From Candidatus Peregrinibacteria bacterium CG10_big_fil_rev_8_21_14_0_10_36_19 (lineage in GTDB: Bacteria > Patescibacteriota > Gracilibacteria > UBA1369 > LOWO2-01-FULL-3): a stretch of DNA of 64,000 bases. Below, piece by piece: positions 54,760 through 63,849 of this stretch (positions are counted from its first letter, which is position 1; each line of letters opens with the position of its first letter). Below the pieces are notes generated by a model. The model saw nothing but the letters and a program-made list of their open reading frames with translations. It was not told where the DNA came from and did no database searches. Position numbers and translations under genes: made by a program. The stretch is taken from contig PFDP01000014.1 in assembly GCA_002772535.1 (NCBI GenBank), positions 270,126-334,125 of the forward strand, written 5' to 3'.

Positions 54760-55409
54760 AACAAGCATTAATAGTTTTTTCAGGAGGGCAAGATTCAACA
54801 ACATGTTTAGCATGGGCGCTTAAAAAATTTGATAAAATATATGCCATCACTTTCAATTACGGACAAAGACATAAAGCAGAACTCAAAGCCGCAAAAAAAA
54901 TTGCAAAACTAAAACAAATACCACTAAAAATATACAAAACAGATATTTTCAAACACCTAACAAAAAACTCTCTTTTAAACCACACCGCAGAAATAACATC
55001 AGGAAAAAACGGAGAATTGCCTTCAACATTTGTAGATGGACGCAATCATATCTTTCTTTCAATCGCTGCAATATACGCCAAACAACTAGGTATAAATGAA
55101 ATAATAACAGGAGTATGCCAAACAGATTACTCAGGCTATCCAGATTGTCGTGATAATTTTATTAAGTCATTAGAAAAAACATTATCCCTCTCAATGGATT
55201 ACAAATTCAAAATTCATACACCACTTATGTGGCTAACAAAAAAAGAAACTGTAGAATTGATAAACAAACTTGGAGAAATAGAACTTTTAAAATATAGTCA
55301 CACCTGCTATGAAGGAAAAAGACCAGCCTGTGGCAAATGTCCAGCATGCATATTGAGACTAAAAGGATTTAAAGAAGCCAATTCACAAGACCCATTAGAA
55401 TATGAGTAG
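54756..55409 (+). CDS. queC: 7-cyano-7-deazaguanine synthase
   Basis: QueC converts CDG to preQ0 with ATP and ammonia. 217 residues. PP-loop SGGQDSTTC (9-17), then FNYGQRHKAEL, and VDGRNHIFLSIAAIYAKQLG. A C-terminal zinc site CYEGKRPACGKCPAC shows four Cys. Translationally coupled to queE (ATGA) and followed with overlap by a small unknown gene. Confidence 0.96.
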   Translation: MKQALIVFSGGQDSTTCLAWALKKFDKIYAITFNYGQRHKAELKAAKKIAKLKQIPLKIYKTDIFKHLTKNSLLNHTAEITSGKNGELPSTFVDGRNHIFLSIAAIYAKQLGINEIITGVCQTDYSGYPDCRDNFIKSLEKTLSLSMDYKFKIHTPLMWLTKKETVELINKLGEIELLKYSHTCYEGKRPACGKCPACILRLKGFKEANSQDPLEYE

Positions 55410-55635
55410 AAAAATTCACAACATCAACACAAGAATAAAACTGGAAGAAAACGGATCACATTACAGATTAGCACAAGGTGGAAAGCATATGCTTATTTGC
55501 GTAAGGCAGGACACGGGAGCATATAACATAGTTGGAGAAGCGGGCCCTCAATCGGAAATTGATCGTCTAGAAGTTACAGCAAAACAAAATTTACTACGGG
55601 AAAGAACATTAGCAATTTTAAATCAAGCTACTTAA
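55402..55635 (+). CDS. small protein in the que operon
   Basis: A 77-residue ORF overlapping queC by 8 bases. GGKHMLICVRQDTGAYNIVGEAG is beta-like, and the C-terminal third is helical (LEVTAKQNLLRERTLAILNQ). No family is recognised. The overlap favours real expression. Overlaps the convergent cupredoxin gene by 8 bases. Confidence 0.5.
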   Translation: MSRKIHNINTRIKLEENGSHYRLAQGGKHMLICVRQDTGAYNIVGEAGPQSEIDRLEVTAKQNLLRERTLAILNQAT

Positions 55636-56023
55636 AAGAAATAGTAGAAAAATACATTCCCATAGAACAAACTAATTGCAAATCTCCAACCGCATCATCA
55701 CCACTTATTTCAAGATCTACCACATCTGTTGGAGATAAAAACTTTTGATATCCCAATCTTGGAATATTCAAAGCAGCAGAACAATCGTAAGTTCCTTTTG
55801 TTTCTATCTCAAGCACAGTTGGCATACCCGCCTTAGCTAAAATAAAATTAGGACTATAACCACCTTGTGCCAAAACATGAATATATTGCACACCATTTTC
55901 AACACGCACTACTTCATCATCAACAGGATTTGTTTTTACCTCTTGATCATCAACTGAAAAAGCAAAAAATAACAACACGGCACTAATAAACAAACTAGAA
56001 ATAACAATTATTTTTTGAGACAT
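55628..56023 (-). CDS. membrane-anchored cupredoxin-like protein
   Basis: A 131-residue protein. An N-terminal TM anchor (about 4-22) is followed by a cupredoxin-like domain (GGYSPNFILAKAGMPTVLEIETKG, YDCSAALNIPRLGYQK, and the C-terminal LVCSMGMYFSTI). The Cys and Met residues (YDC, CSMGMY) are probable copper ligands. Last gene of the copper operon; starts at the stop of the HMA-TauE gene (TAATG-type overlap by 1 base). Confidence 0.8.
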   Translation of the reverse strand: MSQKIIVISSLFISAVLLFFAFSVDDQEVKTNPVDDEVVRVENGVQYIHVLAQGGYSPNFILAKAGMPTVLEIETKGTYDCSAALNIPRLGYQKFLSPTDVVDLEISGDDAVGDLQLVCSMGMYFSTISFK

Positions 56024-57033
56024 TAGATATTAAATAAAGGGTTAATAATTCCTAAAGCAGCCAAACCGGCCATAAAAGCAAAAAAACCAAGCCCAATTAC
56101 AATAAACCCTGCAACTTTAAAAAACAATGATGCATATTTTGTATGAGCAAATTTAAAAGATGTAAAAGATATTAAAAGAAGCATTGGCAACGTACCAAGC
56201 ACAAACATTAACATGATAGACATTCCACCAAAAAAACTACCAGAAGATAAAGCCGCAAACTGCATAGATTGTGTAAAACCACATGGTAAAAAGAACGTTA
56301 AAGCACCTGTCAAAAATGGAGCAAAAAAGCCATTCTCTAATCTATGTAGTGAATTAAAAATTCTAGATGAAAATGTTACTTGCAAAGATTTTGTAGACTC
56401 AAAAACACCTAAAAGATTTACACCAAGAATTATCATAATAACTGAAACTAGTAGTCCCAAAACAGCAGAAACCCCGGTGTTGATTGAAATTACACCACCT
56501 AAAAGCCCTAATAAACCACCTAAAAAGGCAAAACCTAAAATCCTACCAACATGAAAAAACATAAATGGTTTGAATGTTGAAGCATCCTGAGAAACCTTTG
56601 CAGACAAGGATAAAATCAAACCACCAACTACAGCCAAACAAGTTGAAAAAGAAGCAATTACACCAACAAACAATGCTACGTTTGGGGTTAATTTTTCACC
56701 AAGTCCAAAACTTAAAATTCCAGATTTTTGCAAAACAAAAAATGAAATCAAAACCAAAATAGATACGGAAAATGCAACAAACAAATCACCACTTTTTTTC
56801 GGAACAACTACTTTTTCAAAAGAAGCAGAATAATTATGTGGGAAAAGTTTAAAATTAATTCTCTCTAAAATCTCATCATCAGAAAGTTCCAAATCGGTTT
56901 CAAAAGAAAGCTCACCCGATTTTAAATTCACAGATTTAGACAAAATATTTTTATCATCATTAAGTAAATCTTCAATCAAAAATTTACAAGCTTTACAGTG
57001 TATCCCATTTACATAAACAGTGTACTTTTTCAT
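56023..57033 (-). CDS. HMA-domain/TauE-SafE-like membrane protein
   Basis: A 336-residue fusion. An N-terminal heavy-metal domain (GIHCKAC, Cys13/16) leads into six or seven TM helices of the sulfite-exporter/DsbD-like class ([23 protein letters not shown] and [18 protein letters not shown]). It may deliver or export copper, or transfer electrons to the neighbouring cupredoxin. It overlaps copA by four bases, so it is in the same transcript. Confidence 0.85.
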   Translation of the reverse strand: MKKYTVYVNGIHCKACKFLIEDLLNDDKNILSKSVNLKSGELSFETDLELSDDEILERINFKLFPHNYSASFEKVVVPKKSGDLFVAFSVSILVLISFFVLQKSGILSFGLGEKLTPNVALFVGVIASFSTCLAVVGGLILSLSAKVSQDASTFKPFMFFHVGRILGFAFLGGLLGLLGGVISINTGVSAVLGLLVSVIMIILGVNLLGVFESTKSLQVTFSSRIFNSLHRLENGFFAPFLTGALTFFLPCGFTQSMQFAALSSGSFFGGMSIMLMFVLGTLPMLLLISFTSFKFAHTKYASLFFKVAGFIVIGLGFFAFMAGLAALGIINPLFNI

Positions 57034-59279
57034 AGTTTTATAAATTTAAGCCTTAAAGAATTACTTACAACAAACACGCTTGAAAATGCCATAGCCGCTC
57101 CAGCAAAAACAGGACTCAAGCTTAAACCAAGCGGATAAAAGAAACCAGCTGCCAAAGGTATACCAATGACATTAAAAGCAAATGCCCAAAATAAATTTTG
57201 TTTAATTGTTCTCAAAGTAAATTTTGAAAGCTTTATAGATTGCTCAATTTTTGAGATATCACCATGAAGCAAAGTAATATCAGCAGTTTCAATTGCAACA
57301 TCAGTACCGGTAGACATAGCAATTCCAACATCAGCCAAAGCCAAAGCAGGCGCATCATTAACACCATCACCAGCTACAGCAATAAGATCACTTTTATTTT
57401 TTAAAGACCTCACCAAATCCTGTTTATCGGCAGGAAGCATTCTAGAGTGAACATTTTCAATTCCAACTTGCTTTGCAATTTCCAATGCAGCATCTTCCCT
57501 ATCACCAGTAGCTAAATGTAAATTAACACCTAATTTTTTTAAACCATCTATAGAAGATCGAGCTTCCTTTTTCAAAGCATCGCCAACCAAAAAGTACGCC
57601 AAAACTTTTTCACCATCACTCAAAAATATATGAGTCAAATTTTTTCCCAATTTCACATCAACATCTTTTACACCATTGCTTTTAACATAATCATCACTTC
57701 CTAAAAAGTACTTCCCTTCATTTATCACACCTTCAACTCCCCCACCTTTAGTATTTTTAAAACCATCAACTTTTAAAAGTTGAGCACCAAAATCATTACC
57801 ATATCTTGTAACAGCAACTGCTAAAGGATGTTCAGACATAGTCTCAAGTGATAAAGCAAAAGAAAGCACATCTTTATCATTTAACTTAGAAAGGTTTTTA
57901 AACTCAATCACTTTTGGCTTACCTTCAGTAATAGTTCCAGTTTTATCAAAAACTATATCTTTCACTTTTGAAAGTTTTTCTAAGGATTCAGCATTTTTAA
58001 CTAAAATGCCATTTTTAGCACCTTTACCAACACCAACTATAATTGCAGTCGGAGTTGCTAAGCCCAACGCACACGGACATGCAATAACAAGCACACTAAC
58101 AAAACTAGTAATACCCAAAGCTAAAGCCTTATCAAAAGGCAAATATTGACTACCTAAAAACAACCAACCAAAAAGAGAAACAAAAGCTAAAACTAAAACG
58201 ATCGGAACAAAAACAGCAGAAACACTATCAGCCATTTTTTGAATTGGAGCTTTACTCCCTTGAGCACTTTTTACCAGTTTAATAATATGAGAAAGCAAAC
58301 TATTATCACCAACAGCAGTGGCTTTAATAATTAAAAAACCATCTTCATTAACCGTACCAGCCGAAACCTTATCACCCACCACTTTTTCAACCGCCATTGG
58401 CTCTCCAGTAAGCATTGATTCATCGACAAAAGATTCACCTTCAGAAACAACACCATCAACTGGAAACTTTCCACCAGGCTTCACCACAATCAAGTCTCCA
58501 ATTAAAATTTGGTCAATTTTCAACTCCACATCTTTACCATTTCTTCTTACTATCGCAGATTTAGCTTGTAAGGAAATTAAAGATTTTAAAGCATCACCAG
58601 TTTTAACTTTTGCATTAGCTTCTAAATATTTACCAAGATTCACAAACCCTATTACCACAATTGTTACATCAAAATAACTAACACTTGTGTCCAAATAAGC
58701 AGATAAATAAACATCAAATGCACCTACAAAAAAGCTATAAAAAAATGCTGTTAATGTCCCAATACCAATTAAAGTATCCATGTTAGCCTGACCATGCTTA
58801 AAAAATCTCCAAACTCCAAGTATATAAACTTTGCCAATAACAAACATCATATAAGTAGCCAAAACCGGTAATAAATGATGCAAAAAATCTTTCACTATCA
58901 TTGGCATTTTTGGAACAAAGCTCAAAAACTCAAAAGATATATCCCAAGCCATCATTAAAAGACTAACAAAAATCATAGGTATAGAAATAATTACATTATT
59001 TCTTAATTGATCCCTTTCCGAAGCATGATTATGATTCATATTAGAATCTTCAACATTAGCAACCATATCTTCGTCTACAAACTTATACCCCAGTGGCTCA
59101 ACCAAAGCATTAAAATCCGCAACTCCCAAATTTTCATCCTTATCCACCTCAGCACTAGCATTTGCATAAGAAACAGAAACACCACTCACACCACTTAATT
59201 TAGCAAGTTTTCTTTCAATTATATTTGCACAAGAAGCACAATGCATACCCTCAATTTTGTAATTTTTTTTAGTATTCAT
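57030..59279 (-). CDS. copA: Cu+-exporting P1B-type ATPase
   Basis: A 749-residue copper efflux ATPase. N-terminal HMA (GMHCASC, Cys14/17), a Met/His-containing linker ([10 protein letters not shown]), an eight-TM core, actuator MLTGEP, the copper-site [15 protein letters not shown], phosphorylation [11 protein letters not shown], and hinge [18 protein letters not shown]. All catalytic motifs are intact. It follows csoR by a base and overlaps the next gene, forming csoR-copA-HMA/TauE-cupredoxin. Confidence 0.96.
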   Translation of the reverse strand: MNTKKNYKIEGMHCASCANIIERKLAKLSGVSGVSVSYANASAEVDKDENLGVADFNALVEPLGYKFVDEDMVANVEDSNMNHNHASERDQLRNNVIISIPMIFVSLLMMAWDISFEFLSFVPKMPMIVKDFLHHLLPVLATYMMFVIGKVYILGVWRFFKHGQANMDTLIGIGTLTAFFYSFFVGAFDVYLSAYLDTSVSYFDVTIVVIGFVNLGKYLEANAKVKTGDALKSLISLQAKSAIVRRNGKDVELKIDQILIGDLIVVKPGGKFPVDGVVSEGESFVDESMLTGEPMAVEKVVGDKVSAGTVNEDGFLIIKATAVGDNSLLSHIIKLVKSAQGSKAPIQKMADSVSAVFVPIVLVLAFVSLFGWLFLGSQYLPFDKALALGITSFVSVLVIACPCALGLATPTAIIVGVGKGAKNGILVKNAESLEKLSKVKDIVFDKTGTITEGKPKVIEFKNLSKLNDKDVLSFALSLETMSEHPLAVAVTRYGNDFGAQLLKVDGFKNTKGGGVEGVINEGKYFLGSDDYVKSNGVKDVDVKLGKNLTHIFLSDGEKVLAYFLVGDALKKEARSSIDGLKKLGVNLHLATGDREDAALEIAKQVGIENVHSRMLPADKQDLVRSLKNKSDLIAVAGDGVNDAPALALADVGIAMSTGTDVAIETADITLLHGDISKIEQSIKLSKFTLRTIKQNLFWAFAFNVIGIPLAAGFFYPLGLSLSPVFAGAAMAFSSVFVVSNSLRLKFIKL

Positions 59280-59543
59280 TTAATTAGAAAGGTTATAAAT
59301 TTTTAAAAGCTCATCAATAGTTTTAGATTTATTTTCAACCATCTTTTTCGCAACACAAGAATCAAGATGCCCAGCCAAAAGTTCCCTTTTAACACTTTTT
59401 AAAAAACCACAAACGCTATTAACTTGCTGAATAATATCAGGACAATACTCATCGTTTTCTATCATTTCGACAACCTTAGAAAGGGTACCATTTGCCTGTT
59501 TGGAAAGCTTTAAAGACTTCATTTTTTTTGCAGAAATTGTCAT
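59280..59543 (-). CDS. csoR: CsoR-family copper-sensing repressor
   Basis: An 87-residue DUF156/CsoR repressor. The expected Cu ligands Cys-His-Cys appear as EYCPDI, then HLDSC within RELLAGHLDSCVAKK. It is helical and tetramer-forming in the family. ATG 59543 is chosen because the operator/promoter lies just upstream; a further in-frame ATG at 59522 is possible. It is first in the copper operon and probably represses it until copper binds. Confidence 0.85.
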   Translation of the reverse strand: MTISAKKMKSLKLSKQANGTLSKVVEMIENDEYCPDIIQQVNSVCGFLKSVKRELLAGHLDSCVAKKMVENKSKTIDELLKIYNLSN

Positions 59544-59554
59544 ATTAAAATAAT

Positions 59555-59579
59555 TAGTATACCTCATACCTATATACTA
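59555..59579 (-). promoter_or_regulatory. operator/promoter of the copper operon
   Basis: A perfect 7-bp inverted repeat TAGTATA-N11-TATACTA. The right arm on the minus strand contains a TATACT -10 element, 12 bases before ATG 59543, so a bound repressor would block the promoter. Confidence 0.65.
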
Positions 59580-59634
59580 GGTTAAAAATATTTTCAAACT
59601 TTTCAACTTTACAAATTAAAGATAGATTAAATAC

Positions 59635-60138
59635 ATGCACAAAAAAATAAACATCAATGATAAAATGCAAAAAGGCCACTACTTCCTAAGCGAAGAAGTA
59701 GGAAAAAACTTTGACCCATCTTTCAAACCAGAACTAACACCAAAAGAAATGCTAAAGCTAGGAGTTTTTGGAGGAAAATATATGACAGACTGCAAAAAAG
59801 AATTCCCAGAAGATTGGTTTAAAGAAGCAAAACTATCACCAAAAAGAAGAAACATCGAACTAAATTTCTTTAAAGTCGACGCCTCACTCCCACTCAAAGA
59901 ATGGCAAAAAAAAGGATGGATACACCCACAAGACCCTCGAGGATGGTTTCAATGGTACTGTAGATATTACATGGGAAGAAGAACGCCAGAAGAAGATCAA
60001 AGACAAATTAAAAGGTGGAAAGCCATAAACCGCCACATCGCAGCAATTAAAAAAAATTGCACACCGAAAGACCTAAACTGTAGAAAAAAACAAAGACAGG
60101 CAGTTCTACACTGGGCATATGATGCACGAAAAATTTAA
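59635..60138 (+). CDS. conserved protein of unknown function
   Basis: A 167-residue protein in a family I recognise as widespread but unnamed. Landmarks are the basic KPELTPKEMLKLGVFGGKYM, WIHPQDPRGWFQWYCRYYMGRRT, and a Cys-containing end (KKNCTPKDLNCRKKQRQAVLHWAYDARK). It is rich in Trp, Lys and Arg, has no TM, and may bind nucleic acid. It shares no obvious tie with the copper operon on the other strand. Confidence 0.75.
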   Translation: MHKKININDKMQKGHYFLSEEVGKNFDPSFKPELTPKEMLKLGVFGGKYMTDCKKEFPEDWFKEAKLSPKRRNIELNFFKVDASLPLKEWQKKGWIHPQDPRGWFQWYCRYYMGRRTPEEDQRQIKRWKAINRHIAAIKKNCTPKDLNCRKKQRQAVLHWAYDARKI

Positions 60139-60176
60139 TTGCTTAATAAGGAAAAAAGCCCTAAAATCAGCTCACT

Positions 60177-60620
60177 ATGTCCGATACAACATTTAAACAA
60201 TACGAAGAAAACGAAGACTACAAAGAAAGGTCGGCTTCTGAAATAAGATCAGAAATCAAAAAAGAAGCACCACTTTTATCATTCGAGTTCCAAGAACAAG
60301 GTGAAGGAGAACACTGGGTAACAATTGCAAGTCCAGAATTTACGGCAATTTGTCCATTTTCAAACTGGCCAGACTTCGGAAGTGTAGAAATTCAATATGT
60401 TCCGAACAAAAAATGCTTAGAACTAAAATCATTCAAAATCTACATAAATAGCTACAGAAACGTAAAAGTATTCCATGAAACAGTAACAGAAATTATCTTT
60501 GCAGACTTTCTAGAAGCCGTAGAACCTAAAAAAGCTAAAATAGTCGTAGATATGAATGTAAGAGGTAACATAAAGACTATTTGCAAAAAATACTATAACT
60601 GCCTTGACACAAGCAATTAA
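60177..60620 (+). CDS. queF: NADPH-dependent 7-cyano-7-deazaguanine reductase family (QueF-like)
   Basis: QueF reduces preQ0 to preQ1 in the queuosine pathway and shares the T-fold with FolE. The 147-residue unit has FTAICPFSNWPDFGSVEIQY with the catalytic Cys and Asp, KCLELKSFKIYINSYRN, and FHE. The usual CPVTGQPDF reads CPFSNWPDF, so a QueF-like amidinotransferase variant cannot be excluded. It completes a queE-queC-queF set in this window (QueD not seen). A promoter for the next small gene lies inside its last codons. Confidence 0.85.
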   Translation: MSDTTFKQYEENEDYKERSASEIRSEIKKEAPLLSFEFQEQGEGEHWVTIASPEFTAICPFSNWPDFGSVEIQYVPNKKCLELKSFKIYINSYRNVKVFHETVTEIIFADFLEAVEPKKAKIVVDMNVRGNIKTICKKYYNCLDTSN

Positions 60621-60632
60621 AACGCCTAAATT
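60604..60632 (+). promoter_or_regulatory. promoter of the 52-residue basic protein
   Basis: TTGACA (60604-60609), 17-base spacer, TAAATT (60627-60632). It lies over the end of queF and 24 bases before the ATG at 60657. Confidence 0.55.
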
Positions 60633-60656
60633 AACCCTCGCAATTTAATAATTATC

Positions 60657-60815
60657 ATGACAAATAAACACGCAAGTAAACAACACGGCCTTGTAGGCAA
60701 CATTCGCCCAAAGAGCAAAAACAGAAATCGCCGCAATAAAGAGGCTGCACGCGAAAGAAAAGCCGAATTCGTTACAGCTCAAACTGAAAGATTAAAAGCA
60801 GCAGGTTACTTATAA
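60657..60815 (+). CDS. small basic protein
   Basis: A 52-residue highly basic ORF (MTNKHASKQHGLVGNIRPKS..., then RERKAEFVTAQTERLKAAGYL). No membrane or metal motif is seen. It resembles small ribosome- or nucleic-acid-binding proteins. It has its own promoter candidate and overlaps the convergent folC by 10 bases. Confidence 0.5.
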   Translation: MTNKHASKQHGLVGNIRPKSKNRNRRNKEAARERKAEFVTAQTERLKAAGYL

Positions 60816-61939
60816 TAAGCTCTCAAGATCTTACCTACCAAATAAAAAGACCCAGTCACTACAAGTACTTGGTCTTTTTTCAAACTACCAAACAATCTTT
60901 CATACCCAGAAAAGCAATCTTCATCAGCAAAAACAGCCCTTTCTTCCCCACAATCCACAAAATTAACCTCCCCAACACTAGATAATTTTTCCAAAATACC
61001 ATCCACATTTTTATCTTTCATCAAAGAAACCAAAAAGACTGGATCAAAATCACTAAAATAAAACCTTAATTGCTTAATAAGTGCACTAATACTATTCATA
61101 GTATGCGCAACATCAAAAACAACCCATTTACCATCAATTTCACGAATATCAAACCTTCCCAAAAGCTGAAAATTCTCAATTACATCACTAAATACAACAA
61201 CATCCACACTACCCAGCAAAGCCTCCAACGCCAAGATTGCCACATTGTAATTCCCTTCTCTAAAATCACCACATTTACCACATTTCTTTTCAGCAAAAAT
61301 CAAACCATCCCTCCCCTCCAAAAATCTATAAACCTCCTGATCCTGATAACCAATAACCATAGGCACTCCATCTTTTTTAATGCCCATTTTTTCATTCAAA
61401 ATCTTTTCCAAAGTGTCTCCCAATATATCTGTATGCTCCAATTCAACCGTAGATAAAACCGAAACCACCGGAGTTACAACATTAGTAGTATCTAGCCTAC
61501 CTCCAAGACCAACTTCCAAAACAGCAAATTCAACTCCCTCCAGCAAAAACAGCTTAATAGCTAAAACAAATAATGCTTCAAAATAAGTCAGTTCTTTACC
61601 TCCTCTTTCTTTAAGCAAATCCACTAATTCGCAAAATCGTGCTTCTGTAACATCAGCCCCATTCACCCTCAACCTTTCACAAATACTCACAACATGAGGA
61701 GATGTAAACAAACCCGTTTTACGACCAGACCTAACCAAATAGTCACTAATTAAATGCGAAACGCTCCCCTTCCCTTTGGAACCTGCAACATGAACATACT
61801 TAATCCCCTTCCAGCCATCACAAAAATCATCCAAAACTTTCTTTACATTTTCTAAATTCAAATCTTCAATCTTAAAATCGCGCCTTTTCTCATAAGAAAC
61901 TAAACCACTCAAATATTCATTAGCTGCTTTAAAGTCCAT
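60806..61939 (-). CDS. folC: folylpolyglutamate synthase / dihydrofolate synthase family
   Basis: A Mur-ligase-family enzyme of 377 residues, slightly shorter than usual. P-loop GSKGKGS (53-59), then LFTSPHVVSICERLRVNG, VLEVGLGGRLDTTNVV and LSTVELEHTDILGDTLEKI. C-terminal part has VVFDVAHTMNS. In folate metabolism it adds glutamates; a role in another Mur-like ligation cannot be excluded, since no other folate genes are in the window. Confidence 0.92.
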   Translation of the reverse strand: MDFKAANEYLSGLVSYEKRRDFKIEDLNLENVKKVLDDFCDGWKGIKYVHVAGSKGKGSVSHLISDYLVRSGRKTGLFTSPHVVSICERLRVNGADVTEARFCELVDLLKERGGKELTYFEALFVLAIKLFLLEGVEFAVLEVGLGGRLDTTNVVTPVVSVLSTVELEHTDILGDTLEKILNEKMGIKKDGVPMVIGYQDQEVYRFLEGRDGLIFAEKKCGKCGDFREGNYNVAILALEALLGSVDVVVFSDVIENFQLLGRFDIREIDGKWVVFDVAHTMNSISALIKQLRFYFSDFDPVFLVSLMKDKNVDGILEKLSSVGEVNFVDCGEERAVFADEDCFSGYERLFGSLKKDQVLVVTGSFYLVGKILRAYYK

Positions 61940-61982
61940 AAAAATTCTGTTATTCTTTAATCAATCCAATCCTAACTGAAAA

Positions 61983-62846
61983 ATGTTCTCAAGAAAAAGG
62001 AAAATCAGAATGCAAGGTCGTCTCAAAAGACCAACCTACAACACTCAAACTTCAAGCAGAATAAGCAACAGAAGAGCTTCTTCAAAATTTAGAGGAATTA
62101 AAAAATTCAAAAAACTTTTTTTAACCGCAATCATATTAGGGATAATAATCACACTAATATATTTTTTTGCATCCTCAGGTAACTTCACAGTAAGCGAAAT
62201 AGAAACTGAAGAAAACAGCATAGAAAATCAATTAATCAACGAACAAGTAAAAAGCCTACTTAAAGACCAAATAGGAGCAAATTTAGTATTTGTGAATCCA
62301 TCAGAATTAGAGAACAAAATTTTAGAACACTTCCCTGCAATTGAGAGCATAGGAATAAGCAAAAACTACCCTAACAAAATCAAAGTTTCTTTCACAAAAT
62401 ATCCTCTAGTTGCCAACGTCATTACAGAAAGCAATTCACTTAAAAAAAGCTACATAATTAATTCTATTGGACTAATTGCTCAAGAAGATCTAGAAAATAC
62501 CAGACTTCCATACATAAAAATTCATTCTGACGAACCAATAAATTCCCAATTGCCACTTATAGAATCAAGTAAATTAGACTATATTCTAAAAGCAACTCAA
62601 ATGTTCGAAGAGCGCTTTGGAATGAGAATAATAGAGGTTGAGTATAAAAAAATTGCTCGAGAATTACACCTGCGTACAGAAAAAGAATTTACCATTTGGC
62701 TAGATATGCAACAAGAGATGGACATTCAGTTTAAAAAACTAAAAAAAGCACTCGTAAAACTAGATATATATAAAGAGTCGTTAGATTATATAGATCTAAG
62801 AATTGCGGGAAATAGCGGAGATAAGATAATATACAAAAGAAAATAA
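61983..62846 (+). CDS. ftsQ: division protein FtsQ/DivIB-like
   Basis: A 287-residue bitopic protein. A long basic N-tail (1-45) and one TM (about 47-65) lead into a POTRA domain (about 68-145: FTVSEIETEENSIEN...LEHFPAIESIGISKNYPNKIKVSFTKYPLVA) and a FtsQ beta domain. The division-cluster setting is supported by the downstream Sbp. It links the septum to peptidoglycan synthesis in other bacteria. Confidence 0.85.
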   Translation: MFSRKRKIRMQGRLKRPTYNTQTSSRISNRRASSKFRGIKKFKKLFLTAIILGIIITLIYFFASSGNFTVSEIETEENSIENQLINEQVKSLLKDQIGANLVFVNPSELENKILEHFPAIESIGISKNYPNKIKVSFTKYPLVANVITESNSLKKSYIINSIGLIAQEDLENTRLPYIKIHSDEPINSQLPLIESSKLDYILKATQMFEERFGMRIIEVEYKKIARELHLRTEKEFTIWLDMQQEMDIQFKKLKKALVKLDIYKESLDYIDLRIAGNSGDKIIYKRK

Positions 62847-62856
62847 TCAAAAAACC

Positions 62857-63210
62857 ATGGCTTGGGCTGCATTAGGAATACTTATAGGAATAATTATTGG
62901 AATAAACACAAATTATGTAATTCCAGTAGAATACATTAAATATACGGCTGTAATTATCGTTGGAATTATAGACTCTCTTTTTGGAGCAATTAGAGCAGAA
63001 GTAAGTAATGAAGTATACAATTCAGTAATTTTTATTACCGGAGTAATTTTCAACGTTATTTTAGCAATTGCCATAACATATCTAGGAGAAAAACTAGGAT
63101 TAGATCTTTATTTAGCCGCAACAGTTGTATTTACATTCAGAATTTTCTCTAACTTTGGAGTAATTCGAAGAGCCTTATTACACAAATACGAACAAAAAAA
63201 GCACAATTGA
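62857..63210 (+). CDS. sbp: small basic protein Sbp (DUF1290)
   Basis: A 117-residue protein with three TM helices (LGILIGIIIGINTNYVIPVEY, AVIIVGIIDSLFGAIRA, FITGVIFNVILAIAITYLG), then VVFTFRIFSNFGVIRRALL. This is the Sbp family that lies between ftsQ and ftsA/ftsZ in Firmicutes and others. It starts 10 bases after ftsQ. Confidence 0.9.
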   Translation: MAWAALGILIGIIIGINTNYVIPVEYIKYTAVIIVGIIDSLFGAIRAEVSNEVYNSVIFITGVIFNVILAIAITYLGEKLGLDLYLAATVVFTFRIFSNFGVIRRALLHKYEQKKHN

Positions 63211-63235
63211 TATTTGTCTCATTTTCTGCTATAAT
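63207..63235 (+). promoter_or_regulatory. promoter of the 63263 gene
   Basis: TTGATA (63207-63212), 17-base spacer ending TGC, then TATAAT (63230-63235), an extended -10. It lies over the end of sbp, 27 bases before the ATG. Confidence 0.85.
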
Positions 63236-63262
63236 GTGTGTAATAAAAATAAACAAAAATAA

Positions 63263-63838
63263 ATGCAAAATAGTTCTAAACTTGTCGCAATAAAAGAACT
63301 GCTCGAGGCCGCCGAGACTAGTTTGAAGTCGGCAAAAAAAATGCTAAACGACCTAAATGGCGGATCTCTGCCACAAACAGACAAAGGCGGAGACTTTTCC
63401 AGCATCTCAGATGGACTCAGTGAACACACAAAAGAAGGAGACGACACAATAGTCGAAGGTGTTTTCAACGGTCAATTCATGACAGACAAACACGGCAAAG
63501 AATATCCAGTACCAGCAAATTACGCTAGTAAATCTAAATTAGTCCCTGGAGATGTACTAAAATTAACTATTAAACCTGATGGAACCTTTTTATATAAACA
63601 AATAGGTCCAACAGATAGACTTCGAATCATAGGAACTCTTACATTCGAAGATGGTCAATATAAAGTCATTGCCAGTGGCAAAGCTTATAAAGTACTTTTA
63701 GCTTCAGTAACCTATTTTAAGGGCGAAGTTGGCGACAAAGTAACAATCATAATCCCTGCAGCTCAAAACAGCGAATGGTCAGCAATTGAAAACATTCTGC
63801 CAAAAGACTCAGAAGAATATGAAATTTCAGAATATTAA
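63263..63838 (+). CDS. conserved unknown soluble protein near division genes
   Basis: A 191-residue protein. An N-terminal helix (LLEAAETSLKSAKKML) and a flexible acidic part precede a beta domain (about 65-190: VEGVFNGQFMTDKHGKEYPVPANYASKSKLVPGDVLKLTI, then LRIIGTLTFEDGQYKVIASGKAYKVLLASVTYFKGEVGDKVTI). No function is recognised. It has its own strong promoter and precedes the PMAPQE-repeat gene by 11 bases, so they may be cotranscribed. Confidence 0.65.
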   Translation: MQNSSKLVAIKELLEAAETSLKSAKKMLNDLNGGSLPQTDKGGDFSSISDGLSEHTKEGDDTIVEGVFNGQFMTDKHGKEYPVPANYASKSKLVPGDVLKLTIKPDGTFLYKQIGPTDRLRIIGTLTFEDGQYKVIASGKAYKVLLASVTYFKGEVGDKVTIIIPAAQNSEWSAIENILPKDSEEYEISEY

Positions 63839-63849
63839 CAAAAATAAAC

